Source: Gemmatimonadales bacterium
Lineage (GTDB): Bacteria > Gemmatimonadota > Gemmatimonadetes > Gemmatimonadales > GWC2-71-9
Assembly (NCBI GenBank): GCA_041390145.1
Contig: JAWKQM010000012.1
Span: 57,885 to 121,884, forward strand
Length of the DNA: 64,000 bases
Direction of reading: 5' to 3'
The notes beneath the pieces were generated by a model. The model made no database searches and was not told the origin of the DNA. It was given only the letters and a program-made list of their open reading frames with translations. Position numbers and translations under genes: made by a program. Position 1 is the stretch's first letter. Each line of letters begins with the position of its first letter. Positions 25,664 to 33,485 of this stretch are shown piece by piece.

Positions 25664-26911
25664 TCAATCTGGCAGGCATTTCAGGCGCCGCCACAGCTGA
25701 AAGAGCGCCTGGTGGGCCGCGCGCCCGCGAATTTCGGCCCGCGTCCCCACCAGCCGGGCCAGCTTTGCGTCCGCGCCACCGGGAAGGGCAAATCCGAGCC
25801 AGACCGTCCCGACGGGCTTCTCATCGGAGCCGCCGTCAGGGCCGGCGATGCCGGTAATCGAGACCGCCACATCGGCACCCAGCGCCCGGGTCGCCCCGAT
25901 GGCCATCTCGCGCGCCACAGGCTCGCTCACGGCGCCGTGCGCGCCCAGCAGATCCCTCGGCACCCCCAGCAGCCGATGCTTCGTCTCGTCGGCGTACGCG
26001 ATGATCCCGCCGAGGAACTGGCTCGAGCTTCCTGGGACGGCAGTCAGTCGGCCGCCGAGCAGGCCGCCGGTGCACGACTCCGCCACGGCGATGGTCCACT
26101 TGCGACGGCGCAATTCTGTGAGGACGACCGCGGCGAGGTCGTCGTCCCCCCGACCGTAGGCGTAACGGCCGGCGCGTTCGGCCAGGAGATCGGCGGCGGC
26201 CTCCAGCCGGCGGTCGGCCTCCTCGGGCGGGAGGTTCCACGCGGTGGCCCGCAGGTCGACGCTGCCGATTCCCGGGAGGTAGGCAAGCGTGAGAGGGGCG
26301 ATGACCTCATCGATGTCCCCCAACTGCTCCGCCAGGGTGGACTCCCCGATGCCGGTGGTCCGCACCGTCACCGACCGGATCACGCCCCCACCCCGCCCCC
26401 GCTCGGCGAGTCGGGGCGCCACACCGGTGGCGAGCAGGTTACGCATCTCCACGGGCACCCCGGGCAGCATGATGACCAGCCCCGCCTCCCCTTCCAGCCA
26501 GAGGCCGGGGGCGGTGCCCCATTCGTTGACGAGCACGACGGCGCCCGTCGGGACCTCGGCCTGTCCCCGATTGCTGGGGGTCGGGGTGCGGCCAAAGCGC
26601 GCGAATCTGGCCTCAACCGCGGCCCAGACGGCGGGGTCGAAAACGAGGGGCGCCCCGAGGAGGTCGGCGACGACCGATTTGGTGATATCGTCGGCGGTCG
26701 GGCCAAGCCCGCCAGTGGTGATGACGGCGCCGGTACGCTGCAGGGCGGTGTGTACGGCGTCGCGGATGGCGGCCCGGTCGTCCGGGACCGCGGTGCGCCG
26801 GACGACGCGGATGCCGAGGGCCGAGAGGGTGCGCCCGATCTCGGCGCCATTGGTATCCACGGTGAAGCCGAGCAGGAGCTCGGTGCCGACCGTGACCAGT
26901 TCGATGTTCAT
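25664..26911 (-). CDS. cinA: CinA-family protein with NMN amidase domain
   Basis: 415 aa. The N-terminal half is a MoaB/MogA-like molybdopterin-binding fold (VTVGTELLLGFTVDTN, TTGGLGPTADDIT), the COG1058 part with pyrophosphatase activity in some members. The C-terminal half is the PncC-type NMN deamidase: AVAESCTGGLLGGRLT, YADETKHRLLGV, ITGIAGPDGGSDEKPVGTVW. Acts in pyridine nucleotide recycling and is linked to competence in Gram-positives. Sits 15 bp after pgsA in the same operon; a pgsA-cinA neighbourhood recurs in many phyla. Confidence 0.93.
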   Translation of the reverse strand: MNIELVTVGTELLLGFTVDTNGAEIGRTLSALGIRVVRRTAVPDDRAAIRDAVHTALQRTGAVITTGGLGPTADDITKSVVADLLGAPLVFDPAVWAAVEARFARFGRTPTPSNRGQAEVPTGAVVLVNEWGTAPGLWLEGEAGLVIMLPGVPVEMRNLLATGVAPRLAERGRGGGVIRSVTVRTTGIGESTLAEQLGDIDEVIAPLTLAYLPGIGSVDLRATAWNLPPEEADRRLEAAADLLAERAGRYAYGRGDDDLAAVVLTELRRRKWTIAVAESCTGGLLGGRLTAVPGSSSQFLGGIIAYADETKHRLLGVPRDLLGAHGAVSEPVAREMAIGATRALGADVAVSITGIAGPDGGSDEKPVGTVWLGFALPGGADAKLARLVGTRAEIRGRAAHQALFQLWRRLKCLPD

Positions 26912-26926
26912 GGAGGGACGGCAGTC

Positions 26927-27565
26927 CTACTCGGATCGCTGGGAGAAGAGCGCGCGATACCGGTAGAGGTAGACGAGGAAGGAATAGACGGTCAGGGCCA
27001 CCGCGATCAGGAGGGTGAGGGCCACGAAGCCGCCGTGAAACCGGCTCCACCACGCGAAGAAGGGGGTGTGCTCCCACCCCAGCGGGCGCCCGGCGTCACG
27101 AAAGGCGAACCAGAGAAAGATGCCGCCGATGAAGATGCTCTGGAAGGCGGCCTTCAGCTTGCCGGCGCCCCCGGCGGCGATGATGATGCCACGGCGCTTC
27201 CCCCACCAGCGCAGCACGGTCATCGCCAGTTCGCGTCCGAGCATGAGCAGGCAGACCCAGAGGGGGATGCTGCCCCAGACCGGAATGTCGTAGAGGTCGT
27301 GCCGGGTGCGGGAGATCCAGTAGATCGGGATGAGGCTGGCAACGAGGAGGAGCTTGTCGGCGAGGGGATCGAGCAGTTTGCCAAGGTCGGTGATCTGGTT
27401 CCGGCTCCGGGCGAGGTACCCGTCGAGCACGTCCGTCAGCGCGACGGTCACGAACACCAGGAAGGCGATGAATTTCGGCCAGTACCCCTCGATGAACGGG
27501 AGCAGCGCCACCACCGGCGTCATCGAGATCCTGATGAGCGTGATGATGTTGGGCAGGTTCCACAT
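26927..27565 (-). CDS. pgsA: CDP-diacylglycerol-glycerol-3-phosphate 3-phosphatidyltransferase-like protein
   Basis: 212 aa integral membrane enzyme. The CDP-alcohol phosphotransferase motif D-x2-DG-x2-AR-x8-G-x3-D-x3-D is intact in DVLDGYLARSRNQ ... LGKLLDPLADKLL (about 45-75). Five or six TM helices. N-terminal MWNLPNIITLIRI is typical of PgsA, which makes phosphatidylglycerophosphate; a phosphatidylserine or cardiolipin synthase cannot be excluded from sequence alone. Between mglA and cinA, gaps of 12 and 15 bp. Confidence 0.9.
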   Translation of the reverse strand: MWNLPNIITLIRISMTPVVALLPFIEGYWPKFIAFLVFVTVALTDVLDGYLARSRNQITDLGKLLDPLADKLLLVASLIPIYWISRTRHDLYDIPVWGSIPLWVCLLMLGRELAMTVLRWWGKRRGIIIAAGGAGKLKAAFQSIFIGGIFLWFAFRDAGRPLGWEHTPFFAWWSRFHGGFVALTLLIAVALTVYSFLVYLYRYRALFSQRSE

Positions 27566-27577
27566 CTGCCCCGCCCC

Positions 27578-28255
27578 CTAGCCGAGGGTCTTGAGCACGA
27601 GCTTGCTGACTGCCTTCAGGGTGTCGAACACCCCTTCGCCGTTGACGGCCACCGCCTCGAAGTAGGTGGCGCGCTCGATCCACTCTCCGTCCTGGGTCCG
27701 GCCGACGAGGAACTCGCCCTCGTGGTAGGGATCCGCGAGGGGGCGCTGGCGCGCGGCCTCCTCGACCGGCCAGCCGGGATTCAGCGCGGCCTGCAGGTCG
27801 AGAATGGAGGCGGCGTTTGGCAGGTCCCGCTTGTTGTACTGGATGATGAACGGAATCTTGGTCAGGTCATAGCCGTGCTCGGCCATGTTGTCGTACAGGT
27901 TCTGCATCGCCTCGATGTTGGCCTCCATCCGCTCGATCTGGCTGTCGGCCACGAACACCACGCCATCCACGCCCTTGAGGATCAGCTTCCGCGAGGCGTT
28001 GTAGTACACCTGGCCCGGCACGGTGTAGAGGTGGAAACGCGTCTTGAAGCCGCGGATGGTTCCGAGGTCGACGGGGAGGAAGTCGAAGAAGAGGGTGCGC
28101 TCCGTCTCGGTGGCGAGGGAGATCATCTTCCCCTTGGCCCCCGGCGCGACCTTGTTGTAGACGTGCTCCAAATTGGTCGTCTTGCCCCCGAGACCGGGGC
28201 CATAGTAGACCAGCTTGCAGTTGATTTCGCGGGACGCGTAGTTGATCATCGACAT
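27578..28255 (-). CDS. mglA: MglA-like small Ras-family GTPase
   Basis: 225 aa. P-loop GPGLGGKTT at 19-27, Thr/Val-Pro-Gly-Gln switch II (TVPGQ, 78-82) as in MglA in place of DTAGQ, and NKRD at 141-144 for guanine recognition. The first of two close Met codons is used; a longer reading overlaps the roadblock gene. MglA GTPases set cell polarity, controlling gliding and type IV pili in Myxococcus. The roadblock gene just upstream is its probable GAP/partner. No motility genes lie in the window, so the output is unknown. Confidence 0.9.
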   Translation of the reverse strand: MSMINYASREINCKLVYYGPGLGGKTTNLEHVYNKVAPGAKGKMISLATETERTLFFDFLPVDLGTIRGFKTRFHLYTVPGQVYYNASRKLILKGVDGVVFVADSQIERMEANIEAMQNLYDNMAEHGYDLTKIPFIIQYNKRDLPNAASILDLQAALNPGWPVEEAARQRPLADPYHEGEFLVGRTQDGEWIERATYFEAVAVNGEGVFDTLKAVSKLVLKTLG

Positions 28256-28268
28256 GCGCGCGTGCCTT

Positions 28269-28760
28269 CTATTCGCCGAAGAGTTTGTCGATTTCGTCCT
28301 CGGCATCGCCGAGGAAGTCCTGCTCGACCCGCGGCGCCACGCCGCCGTCCCGCGCGAACATTTCCGTGAAGACCTGCGAGAGGTCTCCCACCGTCCCGCG
28401 GACCCGCAGCTTGACCAGGCCGAGCGTCGTGCGGGTGTCGAACAACACCACGAGGATCACCCGCCGCGCGATGTCGGCGAGGTACATCGAGGCCGTCTCT
28501 CCCTGGTGGAAGAGGCTGCCGAATTCCGGTTCGCCGATGAGGCGGGCGAGCTGGTCGTTGGCGCTGAAGTCCGCGGCTGCCAGCGACGCGAAGGTCGTGG
28601 GGTCGAATTCGGGGGGCTCCCCCGCGGTGGCCACCATCTGGCCGGTGCGGTCCACCAGCAGCGCCGTCCGCGCGTTCGACTCGCGCAGGAACGCGTTCAG
28701 CATGACCACGATCCTGTCGTGATCCGCCTCGGCGAGTGACCAGCTGGACGCACCGGACAT
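28269..28760 (-). CDS. Roadblock/LC7-domain protein (MglB-like)
   Basis: 163 aa. Residues about 10-125 make a roadblock/LC7 fold: DRIVVMLNAFLRESNARTALLVDRTGQMVA, two central strands, and SMYLADIARRVILVVLFD. About 35 extra C-terminal residues are acidic (DFLGDAEDEIDKLFGE), a possible docking tail. Placed 13 bp upstream of the MglA-like GTPase gene, the arrangement of MglB-MglA GAP-GTPase modules, so a GTPase-activating role is likely. Confidence 0.85.
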   Translation of the reverse strand: MSGASSWSLAEADHDRIVVMLNAFLRESNARTALLVDRTGQMVATAGEPPEFDPTTFASLAAADFSANDQLARLIGEPEFGSLFHQGETASMYLADIARRVILVVLFDTRTTLGLVKLRVRGTVGDLSQVFTEMFARDGGVAPRVEQDFLGDAEDEIDKLFGE

Positions 28761-28769
28761 GCAGGCTTC

Positions 28770-29039
28770 CTATCCGAGGGAGACTTCGAGTCGCCGCAGC
28801 AGCGCGGCGGCGCGCCGGCGAAGGCCGGGGTCCGTTTCCCACACCAGGTAATCGTGGAGCACCCGTGCCGTCTCGGGCGAGCGCTCCCCCGCCAGGTACG
28901 CGAGGGCGTCCGACCGGCGGCTCTCGACAGGGCTGAACAGCTCGGCGCGATGCCGACCGAGCCGGCGCTGCGCCAAATGCCACCCGACCGCCAGCCCGGC
29001 CAGCGCGCCACCGAAGAGCAACAGCCCCCGCGCGCTCAT
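28770..29039 (-). CDS. Small membrane-anchored HEAT-like protein
   Basis: 89 aa. One N-terminal TM helix (MSARGLLLFGGALAGLAVG) then a cytoplasmic alpha-hairpin with ESRRSDALAYLAGERSPETARVLHDYLVWETDPGLRRRAAALLRRLE, the look of one and a half HEAT repeats. Its ATG overlaps the recR TGA. No family recognised. Position between recR and the polarity pair suggests coupling by transcription only. Confidence 0.65.
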   Translation of the reverse strand: MSARGLLLFGGALAGLAVGWHLAQRRLGRHRAELFSPVESRRSDALAYLAGERSPETARVLHDYLVWETDPGLRRRAAALLRRLEVSLG

Positions 29040-29629
29040 CCCGCCACGTCCTGACGGGCCAGGAGCGCGTGCGCCAGGGTCACCCCATCGACGTACTCCA
29101 GGTCGCCTCCCATCGGGAGACCACGGGCCAGGCGCGTCACCCGGAGCCCCTCGCCGGCCAGCACTTGATGGAGATAGGTCGCGGTGACTTCTCCCTCCAT
29201 CGACGGGTTGGTGGCGAGGATCACCTCGCGCACGCCCCCGGCCCGCACCCGTTCCAGGAGACTGTCGATGCGGAGCGATTCCGGCCCGATCCCGTCGAGC
29301 GGCGAGAGCCGCCCGCCGAGGACGTGATAGCGGCCGCGAAACTCCGTGGAGCGCTCCACCGCCTGCACCGACGCCGCTTCCTCGACAACGCAGATCAGCC
29401 CGGCGTCCCGACGGGCGTCGCGGCAGAACTCGCACCGTTCCTCTTCCGCCACGTAGCCGCACTCGGCGCAGGCCCGCACGGTGCTCGCGACGGTGTCGAG
29501 CGCGCGCGCGAGCCGGGTCGACTCCTCCGGCCCCTGCTGCAGGAGGTGAAAGGTCAGGCGCTGCGCGGTCTTCCGCCCGATGCCGGGAAGCCGCGCCAGC
29601 TCGGTGACCAGCGCCTCGATGGCCCGCAC
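29036..29629 (-). CDS. recR: Recombination mediator protein RecR
   Basis: 197 aa, full length. Helix-hairpin-helix LARLPGIGRKTAQRLTFHLL (10-30), zinc finger C54-x2-C57-x8-C66-x2-C69, Toprim domain with ICVVEEAASVQAVE and ATNPSMEGEVTATYL, and the Walker-B-like C-terminus. Works with RecO/RecF to load RecA at gaps. Starts 3 nt after ybaB, the common dnaX-ybaB-recR order. Confidence 0.96.
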   Translation of the reverse strand: MRAIEALVTELARLPGIGRKTAQRLTFHLLQQGPEESTRLARALDTVASTVRACAECGYVAEEERCEFCRDARRDAGLICVVEEAASVQAVERSTEFRGRYHVLGGRLSPLDGIGPESLRIDSLLERVRAGGVREVILATNPSMEGEVTATYLHQVLAGEGLRVTRLARGLPMGGDLEYVDGVTLAHALLARQDVAG

Positions 29630-29632
29630 GGA

Positions 29633-29941
29633 CTAGAGCCCCAGCCCCGCCGGACCGGGCTGCACCTTCCGCATTTCCGTCTGCGCCATGTCGGCGGCCT
29701 GCCGCTGCGCCTCGGCGACGGCGCTCATCACCAGGTCGGCGAGGAGTTCGGCGTCGCGGCCCTCGAAGGCCTCGGGATCGATCGCAATGCCACGGACCCG
29801 TCCCTGGCCGTCGACCATTGCGCGAACCAGTCCCGCGCCCGCGGTGGCCTCGACGGTGCGACCGGCGAGTTCAACTTGAAGTTGCTGCAGCCGGCCCTGT
29901 ACCTGCTGGCCCAGCTGAAAGAGCTGCTGAATGTCTGCCAT
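29633..29941 (-). CDS. YbaB/EbfC-family nucleoid-associated protein
   Basis: 102 aa. N-terminal helix MADIQQLFQLGQQVQGRLQQLQ, central strands with a Gly-Ala-Gly-Leu-Val-Arg turn, DGQGRVRGIAIDPEAFEG and a C-terminal helix, the dimeric tweezers fold of EbfC. Binds DNA and often sits between dnaX and recR, as here. A promoter just upstream lets ybaB and the downstream genes be made without dnaX. Confidence 0.93.
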   Translation of the reverse strand: MADIQQLFQLGQQVQGRLQQLQVELAGRTVEATAGAGLVRAMVDGQGRVRGIAIDPEAFEGRDAELLADLVMSAVAEAQRQAADMAQTEMRKVQPGPAGLGL

Positions 29942-29968
29942 TCCACACCTAAGTCGCTGTCAGAGTGC

Positions 29969-29997
29969 AAAGTACGGGTGCCCACACCGGGGTGCAA
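29969..29997 (-). promoter_or_regulatory. Sigma-70-type promoter for ybaB-recR and downstream genes
   Basis: On the minus strand TTGCAC (29997-29992) and TACTTT (29974-29969) are separated by 17 bp. Start expected near 29962, about 20 nt before the ybaB ATG, with AGG between. Lies in the 65-bp gap after dnaX. Confidence 0.55.
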
Positions 29998-30006
29998 CCC
30001 GGGTTC

Positions 30007-31683
30007 CTACTCCAGGACCTCGAGGTCCAGGACGGTGGCCGCCACGTCGAGGGAGGGGTCCTTCTTCCGGACCTTGGTCAACCGCTCGGTGCGCACCGCC
30101 TCTTCAGTCAATCGCTCCGGACGCGCCGCGGTGACCGGTGGCGCCACCTCCACGCGCGCCGGGGCGCCGACGACGGCCGAGATGATCTCGTCGACCGCGC
30201 CCGACTGCCGGTCGAGCGCCTCGCGATACATCGGATTCTCCTCAGTCAGTTCCAGCCGCACCACATTGCCCTGGATGCCGACCGGGCTGCAGACCAGCAG
30301 CGCGGCGCCGAGGAAGCTGCCCTGGTCCCGCCCGCGCGCGACGACAGAATCCCACGCGGTGATCAGCGCATCGAGGTCGAGGCCGGTCGACGCGGCAGGG
30401 CCGCGGGGCCGCGGGGCCGCGGGGCCGGGCGCGGGTGCGGGCGCCGGCTGCGCTGCGGTCGAACTCGACCCCGGCTTGCGCCGTGGTGACGCCGGCGCGG
30501 CATCCGCCGGGCGGGGAGGCCGCGGGGCCGCGGGGCTGGCCGGTGGTGCACCGGAGAGCACCGATGCGAGATCCACCGTGCGGTCCATCATCGTCCAGCG
30601 GAGGAGCAGCGTCTCCACCGACAGGCGCGCGTTGCCGCTGCGGCGGACGGCGTTTTCGCTCTCGGCGAGGAGGCGGAGCATCCGGAGCACGTCGCCTTCG
30701 GTCAGCTGTTCCTTGTATTCCTCAAGCGCGGCGCGCAGCGACTCGGTGATTTCCTCAGGTTCGACGCCGACCTGCAGCATCATCAGCGCGCGCAGCATTT
30801 CGCCGGTGCCGTTCAGGAATTCGGCGAGGTCGGCGCCGGCGTCCAGGAGCCGCGCCACCAGCGGGAAGACCCCGGCGGGGTCCCGCGCCGTGACCACCTT
30901 CAGCACCTCGGCGTACTGCTCGTCGCCCACGAGGCCCAGGACTTCGCGCACCCGCTCGGCGGTGACCGCGCCCTCGCCGAAGGAGAGGCACTGGTCGAGG
31001 ACGGAGAGGGCGTCGCGCATCCCGCCGTCGGCGTGCCGGGCGATGAGCGTCAGCGCGTCATCATCGGCGGCGAGCTTCTCCTCGGCGAGCACCTGCGCGA
31101 GGCGGGTCCGGATGGCGGCAGGGCCGATGCGACGGAAGTCGAAGCGCTGCAGCCGCGAGAGCACGGGGGCCGCGGTATTGAAGATCTTGGCCGGCTCGGT
31201 GGTGGCGAAGACGAACACCACGCCCGGGGGCGGCTCCTCGAGGATCTTGAGGAGGGCGTTCCACGCCTCGCGGGTGAGCATGTGCGCCTCGTCCACGATG
31301 TACACCTTGTGGTGCCCCTCCTGGGAGGCGGCGTACATGGCGCGTTCGCGGAGCTCGCGGGCGTCGTCGACCCCGCGGTTGCTGGCCGCGTCGATTTCGA
31401 CCACGTCGAGGTTGGCGGAACCGTTCCAGATGCGGAGGCAGTTCTCGCACTCGCCGCAGGGCTCGCCGGCGGGCGTGACGGTTTCGCGGCGCTCGCAGTT
31501 GAGCGCCATGGCGAGGATACGCGCGGCGGTGGTCTTGCCGACGCCGCGGGGGCCGGTGAGGAGGTACCCGTGGCCAAGGCGTCCACTCGCGATGGCACCA
31601 CGGAGCGCGGCGGCGACGTGATCCTGCACCAGGAGATCGGCGAAGCGCCGTGGGCGGTACCGGCGGGCGAGTGCGATGGCCAT
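30007..31683 (-). CDS. dnaX: DNA polymerase III subunits gamma/tau
   Basis: 558 aa. AAA+ clamp-loader motor: Walker A GPRGVGKTT at 44-52, zinc Cys63, Cys76, Cys79 and Cys82, Walker B VYIVDEAHML (127-136), sensor 1 FVFATTEPAK, SRLQRFDFRRI Arg-finger region. Domain III ends near 395; residues about 395-455 are a Pro/Ala-rich linker; the rest (TGLDLDALITAWDSVV...) is a tau C-terminal domain. The ATG that begins MAIALARRYRP is used because family proteins start there. The linker is encoded partly by 8-bp tandem repeats. First gene of the long minus-strand run. Confidence 0.95.
   Translation of the reverse strand: MAIALARRYRPRRFADLLVQDHVAAALRGAIASGRLGHGYLLTGPRGVGKTTAARILAMALNCERRETVTPAGEPCGECENCLRIWNGSANLDVVEIDAASNRGVDDARELRERAMYAASQEGHHKVYIVDEAHMLTREAWNALLKILEEPPPGVVFVFATTEPAKIFNTAAPVLSRLQRFDFRRIGPAAIRTRLAQVLAEEKLAADDDALTLIARHADGGMRDALSVLDQCLSFGEGAVTAERVREVLGLVGDEQYAEVLKVVTARDPAGVFPLVARLLDAGADLAEFLNGTGEMLRALMMLQVGVEPEEITESLRAALEEYKEQLTEGDVLRMLRLLAESENAVRRSGNARLSVETLLLRWTMMDRTVDLASVLSGAPPASPAAPRPPRPADAAPASPRRKPGSSSTAAQPAPAPAPGPAAPRPRGPAASTGLDLDALITAWDSVVARGRDQGSFLGAALLVCSPVGIQGNVVRLELTEENPMYREALDRQSGAVDEIISAVVGAPARVEVAPPVTAARPERLTEEAVRTERLTKVRKKDPSLDVAATVLDLEVLE
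30403..30426. repeat. Tandem 8-bp GCGGGGCC repeat inside dnaX
   Basis: Three perfect copies of GCGGGGCC stand head to tail; two more (the second ending in T) lie at 30522-30537. Because 8 is not a multiple of 3, three copies encode one 8-residue unit in the Pro/Ala linker, and gain or loss of a copy would shift the frame. Confidence 0.8.
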
Positions 31684-32092
31684 GGCGATACGACCTGCGG
31701 AAGGACGGGAGAGGAAAGAAAGTTGCCCCAGGCGACCCGCAGCGACACCGGACATCGCTTAGCGCTGCTACCGGCGAGGTCCTGACGCGGTTCGCGCGCC
31801 GGCGCCCTGTGGACCTGGGGCGAGGGGAATATAACAGGGGGGCAGCGGGGCTGGGAGGCAGCGGGGCGGCGGGGGAGCGGGACGAAGGCAGTCCCTGCGC
31901 GGAATGGTGAAAGAGATTGCGGGCCGCCGGCTAAACCGGGCTCGCAGAATGCAGGAGTTCGCTGGCGGGCCGATGTACCGGGAGGCTCCGAATTGTGGAC
32001 GGCCGTGGCGACAGGCGCTGCATTCGAGCCCCTCGCTGAACGGCCTCCCTGCCCCGCGGCCCAGCTGGCCTTCCGGGGAGCCGCGCAGACGA
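31684..32092. other. Intergenic stretch with no gene seen
   Basis: Divergent spacer between dnaX and the fimbria-like operon. It holds a G-rich tract near 31839-31880 (GGGGGGCAGCGGGG, GGGAGGCAGCGGGG and similar) and otherwise ordinary GC-rich sequence. Short open frames lack start signals and family resemblance. I looked for tRNA, SRP RNA, RNase P and tmRNA landmarks and found none. The dnaX promoter should lie here, but no convincing -35/-10 pair was found. Confidence 0.5.
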
Positions 32093-32122
32093 TTGCGCGA
32101 CCCCCCGGTCGAGTGTTATAAT
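32093..32122 (+). promoter_or_regulatory. Promoter of the fimbria-like operon
   Basis: TTGCGC (32093-32098), 18-bp spacer, perfect TATAAT (32117-32122). Start expected near 32129, which leaves a leader of nearly 300 nt before the first DUF4402 gene. Confidence 0.6.
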
Positions 32123-32128
32123 TGCTTC

Positions 32129-32425
32129 CGCATCAAGGGGTTACACGCTGCGCTCGCAGGCATCGGATTCCGGAGCGAAATGTCAAAGCATTTGACAGAC
32201 GTGGCACTCATCTATCCTCAAGTCCGATATGGACTTGCCCTCATTTACCATCGCAATATTCGAAATTAATTGACGCCAGGATATCGAGCGCCACTATCGG
32301 CACGCACCTTGCTTTTGAGCGGGTGGATGGGAGTCCCCCAGCCTGGGACTCGGATTCTTCATTTCTCGTGACTTCGCGCAGTGTGTAGTTGAGCAGCCGT
32401 TTCCTTCACAAAGGACCAGCATACC
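32129..32425 (+). promoter_or_regulatory. Long structured leader with three perfect inverted repeats
   Basis: Less GC-rich than its surroundings. TGTCAAA-GCA-TTTGACA (32181-32197), AAGTCC-GATAT-GGACTT (32220-32236) and GAGTCCC-N7-GGGACTC (32331-32351) are exact inverted repeats. The first also contains a TTGACA and could be an operator; the last is followed by a T-rich CGGATTCTTCATTTC and could act as an attenuator. No known riboswitch consensus was recognised. Confidence 0.5.
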
Positions 32426-32932
32426 ATGAACACCGCCTCCAAGCTGTCCCTCACCGTCGTGGCGCTCCTTGCCCTCGGGGCCACCGCGGCCCAGGCGCAG
32501 ACCGCCAACATCACCGCGACCGCCACGGTCCAGACCGCCCTCACGGTCACGAACGTCCAGAACCTGGACTTCGGCGCCGTCTTTCCGGGCCAGGGCGACC
32601 AGACCGTCGCTCCGACGGATGGAACCTCCGGTCGGTTCTCCCTGGCGGGCGAGCCCGGTGCACAGATCAACATGACCTTCACCCTGCCCGCCAACCTGAC
32701 CGGCCCTGGCACCCCGATGACTATCGGCACGTGGACTGGCCTGCAGGGCAACAGCGCGACGCCCGTCGGCGCGGCTTTCGATCCGACCGCTTCGCCCGTC
32801 GCCGCCACGCTCGACGGGACGTCCGGAGACTGGTACGTCTTCCTCGGCGCGACCCTGACGGTTCCTGCGGTCCAGACCGCCGGTACCTATAACGGGACGA
32901 TCACGCTGGACGCAGTCTACACCGGTAACTAG
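32426..32932 (+). CDS. DUF4402-type secreted fimbrial-like subunit 1
   Basis: 168 aa. Signal peptide 1-24 (ending AQA|QTA). The mature part has DUF4402 features: a first strand with TVQTALTVTNVQNLDFGAVFPG (core NLDFG), SGRFSLAGEPG, INMTFTLPANL, and a final strand GTITLDAVYTGN. No Cys. DUF4402 domains resemble fimbrial or coat-protein beta-sandwiches. First gene of a five-gene operon with a chaperone and an usher-like protein, so it is probably the major, exported fibre subunit. Not typical enough of classical pilins to say how it polymerises. Confidence 0.75.
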   Translation: MNTASKLSLTVVALLALGATAAQAQTANITATATVQTALTVTNVQNLDFGAVFPGQGDQTVAPTDGTSGRFSLAGEPGAQINMTFTLPANLTGPGTPMTIGTWTGLQGNSATPVGAAFDPTASPVAATLDGTSGDWYVFLGATLTVPAVQTAGTYNGTITLDAVYTGN

Positions 32933-33004
32933 GCGGACACCGTGAGGCGGTGGTACCGGCGGCGTGGGCCTGTGCCTGCGCCGCCGGTGCGCCCTTCCGG
33001 ACCC

Positions 33005-33472
33005 ATGTCTCGACGTCGATACTCCCGGCTTGTCGTGCTCTGGGCGGCGCTCCTCGCCTCCCCGGGGGCGCTGCCTGCCCAGACGGTAACGGGCATCCGT
33101 GACCTCACGTTCGGGACGGTCATCCCCGGCGTCCCGACGACCATCCTGCAAACCGATGCGGTGAATGCCGGGCAATTTCGCATCGCCGGGGTGTTCATCC
33201 GGAACGTGACCATCACGTTCACGCTTCCGACGGTGATGAACCGCACCGGACCCGGGCCGGCCAGCGCGACCATGCCGATCACGTTCCTGAACAACAGCGC
33301 CGGATACACCACGTTCTTGCAGGGAAATACGCCCTTCAACCCGAACGCGCCCTATGGCGAGACAGTCATCTTCAACGCGACGATCACCCTCGGCGGACGC
33401 GTCAACCCGTCGCCGACGCAGTTGGGCGGCAGCTACGCCGCCACGATCGTCATGACCGTCATCTTTCTCTGA
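33005..33472 (+). CDS. DUF4402-like secreted subunit 2
   Basis: 155 aa from an ATG that begins a clean signal peptide (MSRRRYSRLVVLWAALLAS, cleavage at LPA|QTV). An in-frame ATG 63 nt upstream adds a non-signal-like Arg/Pro stretch and was not used. Motifs shared with subunit 3: LTFGTVIPGVPTTI, ITFTLPT, MPITFLNNSA, a NPSPTQLGG turn and a hydrophobic last strand ATIVMTVIFL. It is closer to subunit 3 than to subunit 1, so the operon carries two subtypes, perhaps major and minor (tip or base) subunits. Confidence 0.7.
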   Translation: MSRRRYSRLVVLWAALLASPGALPAQTVTGIRDLTFGTVIPGVPTTILQTDAVNAGQFRIAGVFIRNVTITFTLPTVMNRTGPGPASATMPITFLNNSAGYTTFLQGNTPFNPNAPYGETVIFNATITLGGRVNPSPTQLGGSYAATIVMTVIFL

Positions 33473-33485
33473 GTTCGACAGGCCG

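Noticed and set aside
25712..28369. Very long plus-strand open frame antisense to grpE-cinA-pgsA-mglA
   Set aside because: Its product is low-complexity Arg/Gly/Pro/Glu and matches the complement of well-recognised genes; high-GC DNA routinely gives such open antisense frames.
29069..31621. 850-codon plus-strand open frame opposite recR and dnaX
   Set aside because: Ser/Arg/Pro-rich product with no domain, fully overlapping conserved genes on the other strand.
31684..32425. tRNA, SRP RNA, tmRNA or riboswitch gene in the dnaX/fimbria spacer
   Set aside because: A TTCGAGCCC stretch recalls a T-loop, but no matching acceptor, anticodon or D stems were found; the SRP GGAAGG/AGCAGCC core, RNase P and c-di-GMP riboswitch landmarks are also absent.
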